64,000 nt of DNA. Origin: Owenia fusiformis. Its lineage: Eukaryota; Annelida; Polychaeta; Sabellida; Oweniidae. This document shows positions 56,037 to 64,000 of the stretch, piece after piece. The notes below the pieces were generated by a model. It had not been told where the DNA came from, made no database searches, and saw only the letters and a program-made list of their open reading frames with translations. Every line of letters begins with the position of its first letter. Within the stretch, counting starts at the first letter, position 1. The stretch lies in assembly GCA_903813345.2 (NCBI GenBank), contig CAIIXF020000002.1, forward strand, positions 13,476,150 through 13,540,149, written 5' to 3'. A program made the position numbers and the translations under genes.

Positions 56037-57580
56037 CTGAAAGATATAATAACGTCTTTGCCATTGTGTGAAAAATTCACTTAGAAAGGAAAAGAAATTT
56101 AAAAAATAGAGCCAATGGTACAGAAATTCCTGATCACCCCTCGTACGTGTGTGCAATTTTGTTGAAAGTTTATATGTGCTTTCTTAGAAGCACATTACAC
56201 TTTCTGATGATAATTTGGCAATAATGAGTAACCATGTTGAAAATTGTGGCAATTTTGTGTGTTATTTTACGATTTGCTGTTCGATTGGATTTGCTGCGCT
56301 TTGGCGTTGCTGTTGCATGTCTTGTTTCAGATCCATTCAGGTTTTTAATCAGTAACAAGTTGTAATTGAACATGTTCAACGAACATATTCAAGTATCCCA
56401 AATACAGGTGTTGATAAAGATAAGGTAAATGTAATTTCTGACCTCTTGTTGAGTGCTATTTTATTTTATGAAATTGTTGGTGCGGTGGTCAAAATGTGAC
56501 CAATGGGTCTTAGATTCAACATCTTGATCATTTGGCGTTTTTTCGTTTGCGTTCTGTTAAGATTATAATTTTATGAATTTTTATAGTCTTAAGAAGTTGA
56601 TAGAGAGATTGCAATACTAGCTACCCAACTAGTCGAAGGTAACTTTTAAAATCCCGTTTATGCGTTTGTATATCTTGAAAGTGCAGAGGTTCAATAGTGC
56701 AATCAGGCAAAAGTAATACTGTAATTGTTCAGTTTCAGTTTTAAAAGCATCTGACCCCCTGCCGATTAGTGTTATAAAAAATAGGTTGTCTGCAATAGAG
56801 TTGTCTGTGAATTAAGATGTGTAAGTTCAATGGGACAACGAACATTGATTTGACAACGTACACTTGTTAATTTTTTTAGATTGTAGCAAAAAAAGTAAAT
56901 TCTTGTTAAATATTCAATCGACCTAAATTGTGTAGTTTAGAGAAACATATTCTCATAAAAATAATCGACACTTTTGGGCGTCAGGGGAAAAATTATAAAT
57001 TTTCAACCGAGAAATTTTGTGGGTAGATTTACTGCGAAAAAAGAGAATTTTTAACGTAATCAGAATGTTTAATTAAAAGTCTTTCAAAGCGAATACACAA
57101 GAAATTAAAAATGAAATCCTTTATTTATTCCTCAGATTAGATTTTTAAGACATACAACAAACCTGTAGTTTTTGTTTCAAATCAGTAATAGTGACACAGT
57201 TCATCTAAAGTGTACTGTTTTTGTACATGCAGTTAACCAATTCAAATTGCACTGTCATATTTTGCCCGTGAATAAAAAATGACATGCAATATTTATGTGT
57301 TGGATGTTTTATTGTTAATTTTATGAAAACGTGAATTGAAAGGTTGACATATTAAGGTACAACAGTTTACATGGAATTAAATTTCTGACAGGCATCCAGG
57401 AATACAAGTCCGCCTCGGACTACTCATCCTAGGCATAGGACATACAGTCCTAAGGAAAATATGTCCGACGGACTTATTTTCCTAGGTATGCAAGTCCCTG
57501 GACTAATTTTCCTAGGACTTAGTGTCCGACGGACCTGCATTCCTAGGAAAATAAGTCCATCGGACATAATTTAGCGTGGA

Positions 57581-59760
57581 CATGTGAAACTGTCACACCG
57601 GCTCTGATTATCATATACAATTTGCTTTAACCAATTTTACCCGTTTTTTTTAACTTCAAAACTGTCACATACATATTTGTGGTCCCTAATCATATTAGGA
57701 CCAATAACAAACAACATAATTAAGACTGGAAAACATACAATACATATTCATCATCTCATCTATTTCTCCGGTTTGTATCTCCCGGTAATCTTTATGCCTT
57801 GAGCCACCCCCCCCCCCTTACAGGTACTTTAGATACACTTATTTTCACGCTACTTAATTTGACGAATTTGCTCAATTTCAAATATTGGCAGCTATTTAAT
57901 TTGGCGAAATCAGGACTGAAGTTTAATCTTTGTCTATGTTTATACATGGGCTATCAAAAGATTCTCTTGAAAGCCCATGGTTTATGTCATTAGGACGGGT
58001 ATTTACTAAGATATTTTCTGTGTTTCTTTTGGGATAATGTATGACATGTTGATGACATGCTCAGTTGACAGGAAAGGGGGCCCCAGAAGTTTAATTTCTG
58101 AAGTGCATTTGACAAAAATTCCAACTGAAATTTGACCGATTTTAATTTGGCGGATCTATATCTATCTGACATTATAATTTCGAAGAGAGATTCCCCCGGG
58201 GACATTCGGGATTTCGAACATAATAAACTTAATTTGAAATTGATTCTGAAATTCTGTCAGAATGGAATACATGGACCTGGTTACATGGTTTATCTTATTC
58301 TAAATGGACAAATAAGATCGCAGGGGCAGGAAACTCCCCCGTTGTTGACATTTTGTTCATATAAAAGGCATTTGCATTAATCCTTTTGATAACTTTCTTT
58401 CGCAGTTGGTCTCTTGACCCGAAACATTCTGGCGACAACAATACAATTGAGTTTTAGAGAAAAAAGTGTGACTAACCACCCTAAGAGGAACGTTGGAGCT
58501 TTTTAAGACCACATTAAGCCCCTACTTTAACTAACATCCTAACCCATGTTAAAGCCAAGCTTTTCCAGGATATCTTCAATCAATCCTCAACCCCTGTTAA
58601 AGACCCATTTTACAGGGTGTCTATGTATACAAAATGTATATATGCGGTCTGGGGTGTGAGGGGTTCATTTAAAAAAACAATTTGGGGGGTCTCACTTTTG
58701 ACAATCGGAGACAAAGGTCTCAAATTTGTTAAACAAAGCATGGAATGCCCATGAACCAATTATGATTATTATCAAATGAAAACAAAATATTAATTCCTTA
58801 TAATCCAAATACTTCCTTGTTTTTATAACTGCTGAACCACCTTGATTACAGAAGATATACCGTGGAGTAGTCTAGAAATAGTTTTTCAAGCTTAGGACCT
58901 ATAGCCGATTATCATGTGGGTCGACACTGTTTATTTATTTGCATAGATATGTTACTGGCCTTGGGGAGGCACACGATGCCTTCTAGCAATTTCAGATTTG
59001 TATTGTTTGAACTTCTATTTTGTTTAATGCACACTTCTGATCACCATATCAAATCATTTGAATCATACATAATTTGCACGAGTCTTAGGTTTGAATAAAT
59101 TAAACTGACGTAAGCTAAGTGTAAAATTTTTGAAAAAAGCCTATCAAAAGACGAATTGTTTTTTGAATACTTTGCGAGGAAATCAATATTGATGTACCGT
59201 ATTGGAGTCATAAACAACAGCTTCGAGATGTCAGCCCGAAGACTATCTCCCGGTTCAAATTTCCGCCCTTACATAACAGTGTTGTTGGTGGGAAGAGGAA
59301 ATCGAGTATGTATTGATCTAGTTAATTAGTGATTACAGATAGATTAAAGGAAAGGTGACTTGAAAGTGAATTCTCAAAATTGAGAATTCTGATTGTAATC
59401 AAAACTATATGAATTGATACTAATCGCACGGACATGGACTAGTATTTTGAATCATCCAACAGCAAGTGAAATCAAATGATCAAGCTACATTATTTATTGA
59501 AACTTAAATAAGGGACAATATTTTTTTACCTTTTATGTTAGTCTCGGATGTTGCTTGCAATTTTTTGGGTTTTTGATTACTGGTACAAAGAAATAGAGCC
59601 CAATCTAGAAACTAAAAGATGGAATCATTACCCCCCCCCCCCCCCCTACATTCACTATAATTAAGTCGTTGGTGAGTTCGGAAGAAAATCGGGAGAAAAT
59701 CGGGATAACTAAAAATGAATTGGGAGAAAAATTGAAGTTAGAAATACTAAATCAATAAAT
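57581..59760. other. Non-coding stretch, no gene seen
   Basis: Contains C-runs at 57807-57817 and 59632-59647 and a solitary ACAGGGTGTCTATGTATAC (58613). It has short open frames without domains. Nothing supported as a gene. Confidence 0.45.
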
Positions 59761-62395
59761 CTGTTTCAATTCATGCTTAGAACACTATATATGAGTTACA
59801 TTACAGTTTGCAAGTGTCGCCTTGTGGTCTGAGAATGCTGCCTTGTAGTTTGCGAATGCTGCCTTGAGGTTATACAACTCTGCCTTGAGGTTTCAATTCA
59901 TGCTTAGAACACTATATATGAGTTACATTATAGTTTGCAAGTGCCGCCTTGTGGTTTGAGAATGCTGCCTTGTAGTTTGAGAATGCTGCCTTGTAGTATG
60001 AAAATGCTGTCTTGTGGTTATACTACTCTGCCTTGAGGTTTCAATTTATGCTTAGAACACTATATATGAGTTACATTATAGTTTGCAAGTGCAGCCTTGT
60101 GGTTTGAGAATGCTGCCTTGTAGTTTGAGAATGCTACCTTGTAGTTTGAGAATGCTGCCTTGTAGTTTGAGAATGCTGCCTTGTGGTTTTACTACTCTGC
60201 CTTGAGGTTTCAATTTATGCTCAGAACACTATATATGCGTTACATTATAGTTTGCAAGTTCTGCCTTGTGGTTTGAGAATGCTGCCTTGTAGTTTGAGAA
60301 TGCTGCCTTGTAGTTTGAGAATGCTGCCTTGAGGCTTCAATTCATGCTTAGAGCACTATATATGAGTTACATTATAGTTTGCAAGTGCCGTCTTGTGGTT
60401 TGAAAATGCTGCAATGTAGTTTGAGAATGCTGCCTTGTAGTTTGAGAATGCCGCCTTGTGGTTTGAGAATGCTGCCTTGTATTTTGAGAATGCTGCCTTG
60501 TGGTTATACGACTCTGCATATGAGTTATATTATAGTTTGCAAGTGCCGCCTTGTAGTTTGAGAATGCTGCCGTGAGGTTTCAATTCATGCTTAGAACACT
60601 ATATATGAGTTACATTATAGTTTGCAAGTGCCGCCTTGTGGTTTGAAAATGCTGCCTTGTAGTTTGAGAATGCTGCCTTGCAGTTTGAGAATGCTGCCTT
60701 GTGGTTATACAACTCTGCCTTGAGGTTTCAATTTATGCTTAAAACACTATATATGAGTTATATTATAGTTTGCAAGTGCTGCCTTGTGGTTTGAGAATAC
60801 TGCCTTGTAGTTTGAGAATGCTGCCTTGTAGTTTGAGAATGCTGCCTTGTGGTTATACTACTCTGCCTTGTGGTTTTAATTATGCTTGGAACACTATATA
60901 TGAGTTATATTATACTTTGCAAGTGCCGCCTTGTGGTTTGAGAATGCTGCCTTGTAGTTTGAGAATGCTGCCTTGTGGTTATGCAACTCTGCCTATGAGT
61001 TATATTATAGTTTGCAAGTGCCGCCTTGTAGTTTGAGAATGCTGCCTTGTAGTTTGAGAATGCTGCCTTGTAGTTTGAGAATGCTGCCTTGAGGTTTCAA
61101 TTCATGCTAAGAACACTATATATGAGTTACATTATAGTTTGCAAGTGCCGCCTTGTGGTTTGAAAATGCTGCCATGTAGTTTGAGAATGCTGCCTTGTAG
61201 TTTGAGAATGCTGCCTTGTGGTTATACAACTCTGCCTCGAGGTTTCAATTTATGCTTAGAACACTATATATGAGTTACATTATAGTTTGCAAGTGCCGCC
61301 TCGTGGTTTGAGAATACTCCCTTGTAGTTTGAGAATGCTGCCTTGTAGTTTGAGAATGCTGCCTTGTGGTTATACTACTCTACCTTGTGGTTTTAATTAT
61401 GCTTGGAACACTATATATGAGTTATATTATACTTTGCAAGTGCCGCCTTGTGGTTTGAGAATGCTGCCTTGTAGTTTGAGAATGCTGCCTTGTGGTTATA
61501 CAACTCTGCCTATGAGTTATATTATAGTTTGCAAGTGCCGCCTTGTAGTTTGAGAATGCTGCCTTGTAGTTTGAGAATGCTGCCTTGTAGTTTGAGAATG
61601 CTGCCTTTAGGTTTCAATTCATGCTTAGAATACTATATATGAGTTACATTATAGTTTACAAGTGCCGCCTTGTGGTTTGAAAATGCTGCCATGTAGTTTG
61701 AGAATGCTGCCTTGTAGTTTGAGAATGCTGCCTTGTGGTTATACAACTCTGCCTTGAGGTTTCAATTTATGCTTAGAACACTATATATGAGTTACATTAT
61801 AATTTGCAAGTGCCGCCTTGTGGTTTGAGAATACTGCCTTGTAGTTTGAGAATGCTGCCTTGTAGTTTGAGAATGCTGCCTTGTGGTTATACTACTCTGC
61901 CTTGAGGTTTCAATTTATGCTCAGAACATTATATATGAGTTGCATTATAGTTTGCAAATGCCGCCTTGTAGTTTGAGAATGCTGCCTTGTAGTTCGAGAA
62001 TGCTGCCTTGTGGTTATACTACTCTGCCTTGTGGTTTTAATTATGATTTGAACACTATATATGAGTTATATTATAGTTTGCAAGTGCCGCCTTGTAGTTT
62101 GAGAATGCTGCCTTGTAGTTTTGGAATGCTTCCTTGTGGTTTTAATTATGCTTAGAACACTATATATGAGTTACATTATAGTGCCGCCTTGTGGTTTGAG
62201 AATATCCCCTTGTAGTTTGAAAATGTTGTATTGTACTGTAATACTCTGCCTTGAGGTTTCAATTTATGCGTAGAACATTATATTTGAGTTGCATTATAGT
62301 TTGCAAGTGCCGCCTTGTGGTTTGAGAATATCGCCTTGTAGTTTGAGAATTTTTGCTTAGAACACTATACGATATATATGAGTTTTCATTATAGT
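59761..62395. repeat. 21-bp minisatellite in ~517-bp higher-order repeats
   Basis: The basic unit is TTTGAGAATGCTGCCTTGTA plus G (21 bp). Runs of 2-4 units are separated by a spacer with TTCAATTTATGCTTAGAACA and CTATATATGAGTTACATTAT. Homologous points at 60255, 60773, 61290 and 61807 give a 517-518-bp higher-order period. A copy lacking the Gly/Val phase break gives the Leu-Arg-Met-Leu-Pro-Cys-Ser repeat frames. The 3-prime end of the array decays after 62150. The frames are artefacts of a 21-bp unit. Confidence 0.95.
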
Positions 62396-62741
62396 TTTCA
62401 AAATCAAATTTGCAAAACGTATGTGTTCTTTTACTAACAGAAAATAGATTTCAGATTTCAGATTGAAGACCTTTATTGTATGTTCTTTATATTTGAAAAT
62501 ACAAAGCATTATTATAAACTAAAATTAACTATTAACAGTTCATATGGATAACATGTACTATACTGTGTTACATCATGTATAATTCTAATAATATTGTCAC
62601 ATACATAGGAAAATCTATATTTGACATGTTTAATATTCAGATAAATACAATAAATATGATTTACAGATGTAATGTTGCATTATGTTCTTGCCTTTCTTAG
62701 TTGTCCAGATTACATACATGTAGGTATATTATATATAGAAT

Positions 62742-62874
62742 AAACTGTTTTTCATACAATTATGACATCACAATATACAGATACATAGTACGGGTAAACT
62801 TTGAATTAAAAGAATTAATTATGATTTTACCTTTACCTGTATATTGTGATGTGTGTTAATGTATGAAAAACAGT
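62742..62874. repeat. Hairpin MITE-like inverted repeat
   Basis: ACTGTTTTTCATACA and TGACATCACAATATACAG pair with CTGTATATTGTGATG and TGTATGAAAAACAGT across a 40-bp centre. Confidence 0.65.
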
Positions 62875-64000
62875 CTACCTGATGAAGATTTTATTTTGTT
62901 TTTATTATATTGCAAATACGTTCTTATTGCAATTATACATTATTTTTAACAACAAAACCCTTCTTATTTTCACCCTGAGTCTCATTTAAAATCTAAAGTT
63001 AGTTTTGTCTATCTGAAATGTACCTTATCATTTCTCACAGTGCGCCAGAAGTACGACTTTTATAGGTCCCTTACACATGCCTACATCGGACCTGGTAATC
63101 TGACATTATCTTCGTAAATGCTTGCTCGAAAATCGAAATTTCCCTGAAAAGTCCAGGGTTTGATGATGGGGTGGTACTTAATTAACTCGCTAAATATAGT
63201 TTTATACCAGTGGGACGAAAAGTATCAATCCTTTAAAGTTTGTCCGAGAGAGAAATCTAAAACAATAGCAATGGTAATACTAGTTAGTTTTGTTATCTAG
63301 AAATTAAATCACAAAAGCTCAGTGACAATGGAAGTACAAAAACAATGTCGTGCATTATAAAAACAACAAGTCTGTCAACCACGGTTGTCTCCCGGTTATC
63401 TTGTTGATGAATGAATTTGCTTACTTGATGAATTAAAATGTGCATCTGTTAAAAGTGTATTAGGTATCCGGGATTAGGTATATGTTCTCTAAAGTGATAA
63501 GAAAATATGTATGCGCAAGGGCTCATACGAATCAGAGGAATTATTAAAGTATTTCAATTAAACACTCATGAATATGTTGGTCTGTCATGGCGGATTTTAA
63601 CTAAGATATAAATGTACATTGGTTATGTATTAAGTTTCTACATAGTGTATGATCCTGTCCCTAGCCTCTCTGAGCTTACTCGGATTTAGAATGAAATAAC
63701 TTTTGATTTTCTTTTAGAAGATACCCTGAAGTGTAGGAATCCATAAGTTATTTTTTCAGGTTTGGGTAAAATCAATTTTTATGGCAGGTTATAGTGGCGC
63801 CATCTAGTGATTTTAAAGTTGCAGGGTGATAATCTTAATTAATTTTTTTTTCAGCCAAACCTAATTTCATATTTATTTTTTTGCTGTTTCCTTAGAGACT
63901 ACTTCCTAAACTATGCATTTGAATTTTTAGGTGATCCTGGAAGGCCATTTGATGGGTCATTTTGCCTCAAATATACAGAAGCGCCACCTATAATCAAGGG
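62875..64000. other. Non-coding stretch, no gene seen
   Basis: AT-rich sequence. GGCGCCATCTAGTG near 63796 and AGCGCCACCTATAAT near 63980 may be the ends of dispersed repeats. No coding region supported. Confidence 0.45.

Larger units (their letters stand above)
54110..57580. mobile_element. Inverted-repeat composite with TCCTAGGA and GTCCGACGGAC palindromes
   Basis: Both ends (54115-54330 and 57395-57575) are packed with TTCCTAGGA, AGTCCGTAGGACTT and GTCCGACGGAC-type palindromes. Inner arms are also inverted: GTGCACTTTAGATGTACGGT at 54627 against its complement near 57208, and AGTAAATCTACCCACAAAAT at 54826 against 57030. The centre holds a tRNA-like segment, a CCGTCCGTC-type repeat and a ~125-bp tandem array. 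No transposase found. Confidence 0.6.

Noticed and set aside
60379-62155. Repeated Leu-Arg-Met-Leu-Pro-Cys frames
   Set aside because: Produced by a 21-bp minisatellite unit (seven codons); interrupted irregularly by spacers.

Overview
This is a eukaryotic, AT-rich, intron-bearing and very repeat-dense genomic window. There are no operons, no bacterial gene signals and no CRISPR. The mix of CR1/L2-like LINE, many mariner-type elements with TACAGGGTG ends, foldback MITEs, long simple satellites and spliced genes with GT..AG introns fits an invertebrate metazoan, most likely a lophotrochozoan such as a bivalve mollusc. That assignment is inference; no taxon-diagnostic gene is present.

Layout. 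1-5.3 kb: no gene seen. 5.3-8.5 kb: a cluster of four TGACGTCA palindromes, a foldback element, a decayed mariner and a foldback element interrupted by a second TIR element. 9.9-12.1 kb: degenerate telomere-like repeats and a 96-bp satellite. 12.5-22.5 kb: nested inverted repeats bracketing a 2.5 kb ATTGT/ATTGC satellite, plus one possible terminal exon at 16 kb. 22.6-26.6 kb: a large inverted-repeat composite that holds a TIR element with CACGGTG ends and a 5-bp duplication (Transib-like). 27.9-29.4 kb: mariner with ~495-bp TIRs. 29.8-31.7 kb: 26-bp minisatellite. 32.7-40.5 kb: mariner fragment, then a LINE with an intact ORF1 and a broken ORF2, itself hit by a 1.8 kb TA-flanked element. 59.8-62.4 kb: 21-bp repeats organised in ~517-bp higher-order units.

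The one convincing host gene lies on the minus strand between 50904 and 40535. Five exons join in compatible phases (0,1,1,0) to give a 302-residue product without a visible signal peptide. Its N-terminal half resembles a lysozyme/lytic-transglycosylase-like domain (putative catalytic Glu71, GGLWKV motif, and a [13 protein letters not shown] block across an exon join). Its last exon is a SUMO-1-like beta-grasp domain that lacks the C-terminal Gly-Gly needed for conjugation. The first intron (7.5 kb) is full of transposons, and the LINE tail ends 12 bp past the stop codon. Two short spliceable exons at 52.6 and 56.0 kb may belong to an upstream gene.

Most long open frames in the window are artefacts of satellites whose unit lacks stop codons. 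All identifications come from reading motifs by eye; no database search, alignment or RNA evidence was available.
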